This document shows positions 12,565-19,567 of a stretch of 64,000 bases of DNA, piece after piece (position 1 is the stretch's first letter; each line of letters starts with the position of its first letter). This DNA comes from Mesorhizobium sp. M2D.F.Ca.ET.226.01.1.1 (GTDB lineage: Bacteria; Pseudomonadota; Alphaproteobacteria; Rhizobiales; Rhizobiaceae), in the NCBI RefSeq assembly GCF_004022705.2, contig NZ_RZOY02000005.1, forward strand, positions 1 to 64,000, given 5' to 3'. Under the pieces are notes generated by a model. The model was not told where the DNA came from. It saw only the letters and a program-made list of their open reading frames with translations, and made no database searches. The position numbers were made by a program, and so were the translations under genes.

Positions 12565-13635
12565 TCAGTCTTTCTTGTAGAGCAGCCAGCCCTTGCCGGC
12601 CCGGTTGGCCGTGGCCGAGTGCCTTGTCACGCGGTTGCGGCCGCCGACCTTGGAGCGGTAAAGCGCCCGGTCCGCCTTGGTGTAGAGGTCTTCGGGGCTC
12701 TCCGCCTCCGATGCCATGCACACGCCTAGCGATACGGTGACGGTGCCGTAGTTGATGCCGGTCTGGCTGCTGGTGAAGGGGGTCTGCTCGATCAGGGCGC
12801 GGATGCGCTCGGCGATCTCGCAGGTGGCGTCCTCACTGGCGCCTTCGACGATCAGCGCAAATTCTTCGCCGCCGGTGCGCGCGACGAACATGTCGTGGCG
12901 GACGCTGGACTGGAAGATCTCGGCGATGATCTGCAGGATCCTGTCGCCGACTGGGTGGCCGTAGCGATCGTTTATGTCCTTGAAATGATCGATATCGGCC
13001 AGGATCAGGGCGTTGAACAGGATGCCACGATTGCTGTTGTAGATCCGGGTGATCTCCTTGTCGAAGGCGCGGCGGTTCCACAACTGCGTCAGCGGATCCG
13101 TGTCGGCAAGCCGCTTGTATTCTTCCAGCTTCGACTTGACGCTTTCAAGCTCCGCCGTCTTTTCGTTGAGCGTGCTGGAGATCTGGCGGTTGTGATCGAG
13201 CGTCGAATTGGTGGCGGCTGACATGGCCCCCGCAATCTTTTGCAGCAGTTCCTGCGAAAGCAGGCTGCGATTGCTCAAGCCGCTCGAGGTCTCGTCGAGG
13301 ATTCGGCCGTATTTCTCGATATGGGTGCGCTCGTTGCGCAGCAGCGCGGCTATGTCCTCCAATTCCTTGGCGATCATATCGCGAGCGTGCTCGACGATGG
13401 CGGGGCCGTGGTGCTGCGGGAAAAAGGTGCGGCCGATACGGTCGAGATCATCCTGGGTCGGCCGGTTGCTCAACGAGACGACGGCAACGCTGAGCTCGTG
13501 ATTGCTGCCGCTGAGCGCCTCGTAAAAAATCTCGTAGTTGCGCGGCATGCCGAGCACGCCCAACTGGCGCATCGTCGCCACGACCTGGCTGGCAATGTCG
13601 GCGTTTCTGTCAGTTGGAATGGCTGCCGGTTGCAT
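12565..13635 (-). CDS. Diguanylate cyclase (GGDEF protein) with altered inhibitory site
   Basis: A 356-residue soluble protein that probably makes cyclic di-GMP. Residues 1-110 form an uncharacterised helical N-terminal domain found on rhizobial GGDEF proteins. A coiled-coil-like stretch at about 150-178 leads to the conserved DxLT start (DTDPLTQLWNRR at 178-189) and the catalytic GGEEF at 255-259, so activity is expected. In the product-inhibition site (RxxD, nine to six residues before GG) the sequence reads RHDM at 246-249, so the Asp is replaced by Met. No transmembrane segment or EAL domain is present. Its input signal is unknown. Confidence 0.92.
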   Translation of the reverse strand: MQPAAIPTDRNADIASQVVATMRQLGVLGMPRNYEIFYEALSGSNHELSVAVVSLSNRPTQDDLDRIGRTFFPQHHGPAIVEHARDMIAKELEDIAALLRNERTHIEKYGRILDETSSGLSNRSLLSQELLQKIAGAMSAATNSTLDHNRQISSTLNEKTAELESVKSKLEEYKRLADTDPLTQLWNRRAFDKEITRIYNSNRGILFNALILADIDHFKDINDRYGHPVGDRILQIIAEIFQSSVRHDMFVARTGGEEFALIVEGASEDATCEIAERIRALIEQTPFTSSQTGINYGTVTVSLGVCMASEAESPEDLYTKADRALYRSKVGGRNRVTRHSATANRAGKGWLLYKKD

Positions 13636-13950
13636 ATCGTCTTCACTGTCCCTTCAGTGCGACCGGAGACCTGCCACCGCCGGGAGTCGCTCACGCGGGG
13701 ATTTGAATCGGAATTGCGAATGCGACGGCGCGTCCCCTCACGACCTCCGCTTGTGGGAACCATAAATGCAGTTGCGCTAAAGTTTCCTTAATGGCCCGCA
13801 TTTCCTCATTGTCGTTGCTACCACAGGCTGTAGGCCGGTGCAGACGCAGCTTTTGAAACACGTCGCTTCGGTGTCGCATTTGCCTGTGCCCGGCCGCTGC
13901 AAAACTGGAATTCTATTTCGATCGGGAAGATGAATCCGAGGGAGACCGGA
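13636..13950. other. Divergent intergenic region, nothing recognised
   Basis: This 315-bp gap separates the GGDEF gene (leftward) and the GFA-family gene (rightward) and should hold both promoters. I see no repeat, RNA gene or clear sigma-70 box. The GAGGGAGA at 13937-13944 is the ribosome binding site of the GFA gene. Confidence 0.5.
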
Positions 13951-14370
13951 ATGGGCGACAACCACGGTGGATCGTGTCTGTGCGGGGCGGTGCGTTTCAA
14001 GACGAGCGGCCCGTTGCGCGGCGTCGTCTATTGCCACTGCTCGCAATGCCGGCGGCAAACCGGCCATTTCGTCGCGGCCACCGCCTCCAGGGATGCCGAT
14101 GTCGTCATAGAGGGAGCAGACGGGCTCACCTGGTACGGCGCCTCCGACGTGGCGAAGCGCGGCTTCTGCCGCACCTGCGGCTCGCTGCTCTTCTGGAAGC
14201 ACAACGAGTTGGACACAATCTCCATCATGGCCGGCGCCTTCGAAAGGCCGAGCGGCCTGTCGGCGGAAAGCCACATCTTCGTCGGCGACAAGGGCGACTA
14301 CTATTCGATCGAGGACGGGCTGCCGCAATTCGAAAAATCGGCACCGTCGATAAAGGTCGCGGACGGATGA
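13951..14370 (+). CDS. GFA family (CENP-V/glutathione-dependent formaldehyde-activating-like) zinc protein
   Basis: A 139-residue protein with the GFA fold. Zinc ligands are visible: CLCGAV near residue 10, the cluster CHCSQCR near 31-37, and CRTCGSLLF near 73. In the founding member these cysteines support addition of glutathione to formaldehyde, but most family members, probably including this one, have no assigned reaction. ATG 13951 is chosen for the strong GAGGGAGA ribosome site; an in-frame ATG lies at 13930. It stands alone, with dgkA 78 bp downstream. Confidence 0.85.
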   Translation: MGDNHGGSCLCGAVRFKTSGPLRGVVYCHCSQCRRQTGHFVAATASRDADVVIEGADGLTWYGASDVAKRGFCRTCGSLLFWKHNELDTISIMAGAFERPSGLSAESHIFVGDKGDYYSIEDGLPQFEKSAPSIKVADG

Positions 14371-14448
14371 ATTTTGCGGTGGCTGCCTTATTCCATTGAT
14401 CCCGCCGTTGCGATATCCCCTGCCGGTGACTCGCAAAGGGGCAGAGGC

Positions 14449-14808
14449 ATGCAGCGGCTGATCGATGCTTTCGTCAATTCAGTTCGGGCCTTCCGCAAAT
14501 TGGCCGCACACGAAAAGGCATTCCAGCAGGAACTGCTGTTGCTTGCGCTTGCCCTGCCGGCCGGCTGGTTCATTTCGATCTCCTGGCGCGGCTATGCCCT
14601 TTTGATCGGCGCAGTTCTGCTGTTGATCATGGTCGAAGTGCTTAACACGGGCATCGAGGCGGCCTGCGACGCGATCTCGCGCGAATTCCACATCGATATC
14701 CAGCTTGCCAAGGACTGCGGTTCGCTGGCGGTGCTGATTTCGATCGTGATCGCCGGCGGCGTCTGGGGCATCGCCGTCATCGAACGCCTTACCGGCGCGC
14801 CGATCTGA
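14449..14808 (+). CDS. dgkA: Diacylglycerol kinase (DgkA type)
   Basis: A 119-residue inner-membrane kinase that phosphorylates diacylglycerol to phosphatidic acid, recycling lipid released by periplasmic glucan or lipid A modification. Three hydrophobic helices are visible, with the N-terminal amphipathic segment ending AAHEKAFQQEL and the catalytic motif EVLNTGIEAACD near residue 64. Its length matches the E. coli enzyme (about 121 residues). ATG 14449 is selected because AAAGGGG lies 8-14 bases upstream; a longer reading from 14374 would add a segment that is not conserved. Firm call. Confidence 0.93.
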   Translation: MQRLIDAFVNSVRAFRKLAAHEKAFQQELLLLALALPAGWFISISWRGYALLIGAVLLLIMVEVLNTGIEAACDAISREFHIDIQLAKDCGSLAVLISIVIAGGVWGIAVIERLTGAPI

Positions 14809-14830
14809 TCCCCGCGGACCGCTTCGGCGA

Positions 14831-15430
14831 TCAGGATCCAGCCTGATCTTCCCTGGCGCGTTCGCGCCCGGCAAAGTGATGGCCGACCAGCCAGGCAATG
14901 ACTGCGACTACGACGCCAACGCCAAGGGCGATGAGCAGGCGCTCATGGCGTGCAAACGCCTGGCCCACCATTTCCTCCGCGCCGAGACCGAAGACATAGC
15001 CGATGCCGCTGAACAGGGCCGCCCAGACCGCTGAAGAGATGGCGTTCAGGACAACGAAACGGGGCATTGGCACCGTCGACAGGCCGGCTGCGATGCCGCC
15101 GACCAGACGCATGCCGTAGATGTAGCGGTTGGTCAGCACAAAAATGTTGGGATGAGTATTGAGCAGGCGATAGGCGCGGCTGAAGCCTGGCCGCCTGCGC
15201 AGCCTTCTTACATAGCGATGCTCGGCGAAGCTGCGGCCGAGGGTGAAGAAGAACGTGTCGCCGGCGAACGCGCCGATGAAGGCGGCGAGGAAAGTCTGCC
15301 ACAGCACGAAGACATGCTGATGGGCAAAGAAGCCGCCAAGGATCGCGGCACTTTCGCCTTCGGCCACACAGCCCAGGAAGACCGCGATCAGCCCATATTG
15401 CTCGATGAGGTGATGGATGGTCTCGTTCAT
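14831..15430 (-). CDS. DedA family membrane protein
   Basis: A 199-residue inner-membrane protein of the DedA/SNARE-associated family, whose members are implicated in undecaprenyl phosphate or other lipid flipping and in maintaining membrane potential. The family motifs are visible: an N-terminal re-entrant region EGESAAILGGFF near residue 23, GDTFFFTLGRSF near 57, and the helix with NRYIYGMRLVGGIAAG near 100 (the usual F/RxxPxxR...G position). Its ATG overlaps the stop of the upstream DUF1003 gene by four bases, so the two are translationally coupled. The substrate is not known. Confidence 0.88.
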   Translation of the reverse strand: MNETIHHLIEQYGLIAVFLGCVAEGESAAILGGFFAHQHVFVLWQTFLAAFIGAFAGDTFFFTLGRSFAEHRYVRRLRRRPGFSRAYRLLNTHPNIFVLTNRYIYGMRLVGGIAAGLSTVPMPRFVVLNAISSAVWAALFSGIGYVFGLGAEEMVGQAFARHERLLIALGVGVVVAVIAWLVGHHFAGRERAREDQAGS

Positions 15431-15990
15431 TCTGTTGCGGGCCGCGCCGACAGTTTTTCGTCGATACGCTTGATCTGTTCGGCCATGCGCAGGATTTCGT
15501 CGCGCATGCCGATGATCTCGCTGTGGCGCAGTTCGTCGAGCTTTTCATGCAGGGCCATGATCTCGATCTCGGCCTTCAGATTGACTTCATAGTCATGCGC
15601 CGCGTCGATGCGGTCGCGCTCGGTCTGGCGATTCTGCGACATCATGATCACCGGCGCCTGGATCGCCGCAAGCATCGACAGCACGAGGTTGAGGAAGATG
15701 AAGGGATAGGGGTCGAAGGCGTCGCGCGTGAGCAGCCAGGCGTTGCCGGCAGTCCAAAGAACAAGAAAGCCCAGGAAGCCGAGGATGAAGGACCAGGAAC
15801 CGCCAATCCTGGCGATCGTGTCGGCGACGCGGTCGCCATAGGTCTCGTGGAAGGCGACGGCCTTGTTGGTGTCGCGCGTGATGGTGGTGCGCTCGAGCGT
15901 CGACTGAAGCACGCGGCTCTCAAGCGGGCCGAGACCTTCCGGCTTTCGCTTGAGCAAACGGTTCGCCATGTCCTCGACGATCTTGTTCAT
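15427..15990 (-). CDS. DUF1003 domain membrane protein
   Basis: A 187-residue protein with two transmembrane helices (about residues 65-82 and 100-120) in the DUF1003 arrangement: GDRVADTIARIGGSWSFI, then the segment DPYPFIFLNLVLSMLAAIQAP, and MMSQNRQTERDR. A soluble coiled-coil tail follows (about 135-180, including LKAEIEIMALHEKLDELR). The function is unknown. A good ribosome site, GGAGAGGA, precedes ATG 15990. The gene is cotranscribed with the following dedA-type gene through a four-base overlap. Confidence 0.88.
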   Translation of the reverse strand: MNKIVEDMANRLLKRKPEGLGPLESRVLQSTLERTTITRDTNKAVAFHETYGDRVADTIARIGGSWSFILGFLGFLVLWTAGNAWLLTRDAFDPYPFIFLNLVLSMLAAIQAPVIMMSQNRQTERDRIDAAHDYEVNLKAEIEIMALHEKLDELRHSEIIGMRDEILRMAEQIKRIDEKLSARPATE

Positions 15991-16081
15991 TGGTCCTCTC
16001 CTTCGCCCGGCATCGACTAGACGTAGAGGCTGCCGGGCCAGACGTGAAGTGCTAGATTGCGGCGAACAGGCGAGGACAAAG

Positions 16082-16795
16082 ATGCTCGATTTCCAGAAAA
16101 TTCATGCACGGGCGGCAAAGCGAAAGGGAGGCGAGGCGGTGCTGGCGCCGCTGCTTGGTCCTGCGCCCGACAATAAGGCTGTGGCGAAAGTCCCCGACGA
16201 TCGCATTCTCTCCACCATGGCCGAGCGCATCTTCGCCGCAGGCTTCGTGTGGCGCGTCATCGAGCAGAAATGGCCGGGTTTCGAGGAGGCCTTCCTCGGC
16301 TTCGAGCCGAAGCGGCTTCTGTTCCAGCCGGACGATTTCTGGCACGAACTGGCCTCCGACAGCCGCATCGTGCGCAACCCCCAGAAGATCAAATCGGTGC
16401 GTGACAATGCGGCTTTCGTCGATCGCGTCTCGAAGGAGCATGGCAGCTTCGGCAAGTTCATTGCCGGGTGGCCCGCGGACGATCAGGTCGGCCTGACCGC
16501 CTATCTCGCCAAGCATGGCAGCCGGCTGGGCGGCAACACCGGACAGTATTTCCTGCGCTGGCTCGAATGGGACACGTTCGTCGCCTCCACCGACATGGCG
16601 GCAGCCTTGCGCGATGCCGGCCTCGATATCGCCGAGAACCCGACCTCGAAGCGGGATCTCGACAAGATCCAGGCGCAGATCAACCAGTGGTCGGCCGAGA
16701 CCGGCCTGCCGCGCCGCCACATATCGCGGATCCTGGCGATGTCGATCGGCGAGAACCGGTCGGTCGAGGCGCTGCGCGAGTATATGGGCGACTAG
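16082..16795 (+). CDS. DNA-3-methyladenine glycosylase I-like protein
   Basis: A 237-residue protein related to Tag (DNA-3-methyladenine glycosylase I), which removes alkylated adenine in base excision repair. It begins MLDFQKIHARAAKRKGG and contains ILSTMAERIFAAGFVWRVIE near residue 43 and WEGFEEAF-like WPGFEEAFLGF, corresponding to the helix-hairpin-helix glycosylase core. The classical zinc-binding Cys/His set of E. coli Tag is not evident, so substrate range is uncertain. ATG 16082 has GAGG about 9 bases upstream. The gene stands alone ahead of nadE. Confidence 0.75.
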   Translation: MLDFQKIHARAAKRKGGEAVLAPLLGPAPDNKAVAKVPDDRILSTMAERIFAAGFVWRVIEQKWPGFEEAFLGFEPKRLLFQPDDFWHELASDSRIVRNPQKIKSVRDNAAFVDRVSKEHGSFGKFIAGWPADDQVGLTAYLAKHGSRLGGNTGQYFLRWLEWDTFVASTDMAAALRDAGLDIAENPTSKRDLDKIQAQINQWSAETGLPRRHISRILAMSIGENRSVEALREYMGD

Positions 16796-16917
16796 GCCGA
16801 GCGCTCGGCCAAGCAGGACCGAGCTCAATCGGGATACGATCGACATCCGTCGATCGATCCTATTTGGCCCAAGCAATGGCCATTGCGGGGCGATTTCTGC
16901 CACGCTACATCCGTTCC

Positions 16918-18597
16918 ATGACCAAGACCGCTCCCGATATCCTGCGCATCGCCGTTGCCCAGCTCAATCCGACTGTCGGCGACGTCGCCGGCAATCTGGC
17001 GAAGGCGCGCGAAGCGAGGGCGGACGCGGCGCGGCAGGGTGCCGATCTGGTGCTCTATACCGAGCTCTTCCTCGCCGGTTATCCGCCGGAGGACCTGGTG
17101 CTGAAGCCTTCCTTCCTGAAGGCCTGCGAGAAAGCTGCCGAGGATTTCGCCAGGGACACCGCCGATGGTGGGCCCGGCGTCATCATCGGCACGCCGCTCA
17201 AGCGCAAGAGCGGCACGCATAATTCCATCGTCTTCGCCGATGCCGGCAAGATCATCGCCGAACGCTACAAGCTCGATCTGCCGAACTACGGCGAGTTCGA
17301 CGAGAAGCGCGTCTTCCAAGCCGGGCCGGAGTTGCAGGGGCCGATCAATTTCCGCGGCGTACGCATCGGCGTCCCCATCTGCGAGGACATCTGGGGCGAT
17401 ATCGCGGTCTGCGAGACGCTGGCCGAAAGCGGCGCCGAGATCCTTCTGGTGCCGAACGGCTCGCCCTATTACCGCGCCAAGATCGACGTCCGCCACCAGG
17501 TCGTCATCCGGCAGGTCATCGAAACCGGCCTGCCGATGATCTATGCCAACCAGCTCGGCGGCCAGGACGAGTTGATCTTCGACGGGGCTTCCTTCGCCAT
17601 CGGCGCCGACAAGACGCTTGCCTTCCAGATGAGCCAGTTCGAGGACGCGGTCGACGTCACCACCTGGAAAAGAAAGGGAGACACCTGGGTCTGCTCGGAA
17701 GGCCCGATGTCGAAGATCCCCGACCGCGAGGAGGCCGACTACCGCGCCTGCATGCTCGGCCTGCGAGACTACGTCAACAAGAACGGTTTCAAGAACGTCG
17801 TGCTCGGTCTCTCCGGCGGCATCGACTCGGCGATCTGCGCGGCTTTAGCCGTCGATGCACTCGGCGAAGAGCGGTTGCGCACCGTGATGATGCCCTATCG
17901 CTACACGTCGAAAGATTCGCTGAAGGACGCCGAGGACTGCGCGCGCGCGCTCGGCTGCCGCTACGACATCGTGCCGATCTCCGAGCCGGTCGAAGGCTTC
18001 AGGCACGCGCTGACGCAGCTCTTCGAAGGCACCCAGGAAGGCATCACCGAGGAAAACCTGCAAAGCCGCGCCCGCGGCACCATCCTGATGGCGATCTCGA
18101 ACAAGTTCGGCTCGATGGTCGTCACCACCGGCAACAAGAGCGAGATGTCGGTCGGCTACGCTACACTTTACGGCGACATGAATGGCGGCTTCAATCCGAT
18201 CAAGGACCTCTACAAGATGCAGGTCTATGCGCTTTCGCGCTGGCGCAACGCGCATGTGCCGCCGGGTGCGCTTGGGCCCTCGGGCGAGGTCATCCCGAAG
18301 AACATCATCGACAAGGCACCGTCGGCGGAACTGCGCGAAAACCAGACCGACCAGGATTCGCTGCCGCCCTATCCGGTGCTGGACGACATTCTCGAGTGCC
18401 TGGTGGAGAACGAGATGAGCGTCGACGACATCGTCGCGCGCGGCCATGACCGGGCGACGGTCACGCGTGTCGAGCACCTGCTCTACATTGCCGAATACAA
18501 ACGCCGGCAGGCAGCGCCCGGCGTGAAGATCACGCGCAAGAATTTCGGCCGCGACCGCCGCTACCCGATCACCAACCGGTTCCGGGATCGTCTCTAA
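16918..18597 (+). CDS. nadE: Glutamine-dependent NAD+ synthetase
   Basis: Catalyses the last step of NAD biosynthesis, amidating nicotinic acid adenine dinucleotide with ammonia from glutamine. The 559-residue protein has an N-terminal nitrilase-type glutaminase domain with catalytic Glu in YTELFLAGYPPED (about residue 48), Lys in YKLDLPNYGEFDEKR (about 118) and Cys in PICEDIWGD (about 157). The C-terminal synthetase has the PP-loop GLSGGIDSA near residue 300 and TTGNKSEMSVGY near 405. ATG 16918 gives the standard N-terminus; upstream in-frame sequence overlaps the preceding gene. Firm call. Confidence 0.96.
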   Translation: MTKTAPDILRIAVAQLNPTVGDVAGNLAKAREARADAARQGADLVLYTELFLAGYPPEDLVLKPSFLKACEKAAEDFARDTADGGPGVIIGTPLKRKSGTHNSIVFADAGKIIAERYKLDLPNYGEFDEKRVFQAGPELQGPINFRGVRIGVPICEDIWGDIAVCETLAESGAEILLVPNGSPYYRAKIDVRHQVVIRQVIETGLPMIYANQLGGQDELIFDGASFAIGADKTLAFQMSQFEDAVDVTTWKRKGDTWVCSEGPMSKIPDREEADYRACMLGLRDYVNKNGFKNVVLGLSGGIDSAICAALAVDALGEERLRTVMMPYRYTSKDSLKDAEDCARALGCRYDIVPISEPVEGFRHALTQLFEGTQEGITEENLQSRARGTILMAISNKFGSMVVTTGNKSEMSVGYATLYGDMNGGFNPIKDLYKMQVYALSRWRNAHVPPGALGPSGEVIPKNIIDKAPSAELRENQTDQDSLPPYPVLDDILECLVENEMSVDDIVARGHDRATVTRVEHLLYIAEYKRRQAAPGVKITRKNFGRDRRYPITNRFRDRL

Positions 18598-18601
18598 TCC
18601 T

Positions 18602-18650
18602 GAGCATGGTGTCGTCCGAAAGCCGCTTCACACTTTTCGGCACCATGCTC
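18602..18650. repeat. Rhizobial palindromic repeat (GAGCATGGTG type)
   Basis: A perfect 10-bp inverted repeat, GAGCATGGTG (18602-18611) and CACCATGCTC (18641-18650), encloses an inner CCGAAAG/CTTTTCGG pair. It forms a long hairpin directly after nadE and may act as its transcript end. Similar hairpins lie at 19151 and 27643, so this is a dispersed family. Confidence 0.75.
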
Positions 18651-18675
18651 AACGTTCAGATCGCGGCAGCGGCGC

Positions 18676-19089
18676 ATGCAAGACATTGAAATCAGCTTCG
18701 ACCCGTCGCGGATCGATTTCCGGGCGACCTCCGACCAGCTCATGCAAAGCTATTGGGGCGCGTCCCGAACCGACGAGGCGCATCGCCGCGCCTTCGACAA
18801 CTCGCTTTGCGTCGCCGCCTATCTGGACGGCAAGCAGGTCGGGTTCGCCCGAGCGATCACCGACTACACCGTCTTTGCCTATGTTGCCGACGTCATCATC
18901 TGGCCCGAGCATCGCGGGCGGGGGATCGGCAAGCGGCTCGTCCAGGCGCTGATCAATCACCCTGAAGTCGGCACGGTGACGCATTGGAGCCTTTCGACCG
19001 ACGACGCCCACAGCCTCTACGAGAAGCTCTGATTCAAGGCGTCGACCGACGGACGCTACATGCGGCTGGATCGCAACCCGGCAGCTTGA
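18676..19089 (+). pseudogene. GNAT N-acetyltransferase interrupted by an in-frame stop
   Basis: The reading frame from ATG 18676 encodes a small GNAT acetyltransferase: acetyl-CoA-binding motif EHRGRGIGKRLVQAL near residue 77 and the conserved end DDAHSLYEKL. It then meets TGA at 19030-19032. The same frame continues FKASTDGRYMRLDRNPAA to a second stop at 19087-19089, which is exactly the usual GNAT ending after YEKLG. Replacing TGA by GGA restores a 137-residue protein. So either a G-to-T change has truncated the last strand, or this is a sequence error. The truncated 118-residue product may still fold. Its substrate is unknown. Confidence 0.75.
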
Positions 19090-19150
19090 GGGCTTAAAAG
19101 CGTCGCGTTGAAACGGATTCAGGTGACGCGCTTTAAGTCTTTGTTTTGAC

Positions 19151-19196
19151 GCATGTCGTCGTCCCAGAACCGCCGCGCGGCTCTGGGCAACACGCA
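19151..19196. repeat. Rhizobial palindromic repeat (GCATGTCG...CGCAT type)
   Basis: The arms CCCAGAACCG (19163-19172) and CGGCTCTGGG (19178-19187) form a tight hairpin with one mismatch, flanked by GCATGTCG and a degenerate ACGCAT end. The preceding bases TTTGTTTTGAC are the same lead-in seen before the repeats at 7345 and 28570. It lies within a composite with an imperfect hairpin just upstream. Confidence 0.6.
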
Positions 19197-19334
19197 TATG
19201 CCCGCACAACCCGCCGTTGTTGCAAATCCGTCGCAGTGGTTGGGCCAGATGGCGTTTTGACGATAGGCCGGCTTGGCGATCGGGTGACGCCTCCCTATAA
19301 GAGCTTCTCCGCGATTCCCTTCCGGGAGGACCGT

Positions 19335-19376
19335 ATGGCAGGATTTGACACCGTTACGCGAGGCCGCAAAGCCTAG
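19335..19376 (+). CDS. Candidate 13-residue leader peptide
   Basis: ATG 19335 follows an unusually strong ribosome site, GGGAGGA (19324-19330), and the frame runs only 13 codons (MAGFDTVTRGRKA) to TAG 19374-19376. A hairpin with stem CCGAA/TTCGG follows within 35 bases, and the ABC exporter begins 191 bp downstream. The arrangement resembles a regulatory leader peptide, but it could be chance. There is no homology evidence. Confidence 0.25.
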   Translation: MAGFDTVTRGRKA

Positions 19377-19567
19377 GTCGCTCGGGCTGTCCGAAGACTT
19401 TTCGGGGAGCCGGACGCAGGACAGGCATTTGCCGCTGCCGGTCGCTGCCTTTGGGCGGACGGCCTGCCATGCTGAACCTCCCGTTTTCCTATGCGCCGCA
19501 AGGCCCGGACGCGGGTTTTCCAATTTGATTTTACCGGGACCGGGCTCTTTCGCGCCCGGATGACATT

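Larger units (their letters stand above)
19090..19567. other. Intergenic region with composite repeat and a possible leader ORF
   Basis: This 478-bp gap precedes the ABC exporter gene. Its first 110 bases are a composite of rhizobial palindromes (an imperfect hairpin at about 19097-19135, then the element at 19151-19196). The middle part holds a 13-codon reading frame with a strong ribosome site (19335-19376) followed by a small hairpin. The rest presumably carries the exporter's promoter; no clear box was recognised. Confidence 0.5.

Noticed and set aside
19376..19460. Guanidine (mini-ykkC) riboswitch before the ABC exporter
   Set aside because: One GGACGCAGG-like loop is present but the paired ACGR hairpins of the motif are not both found.
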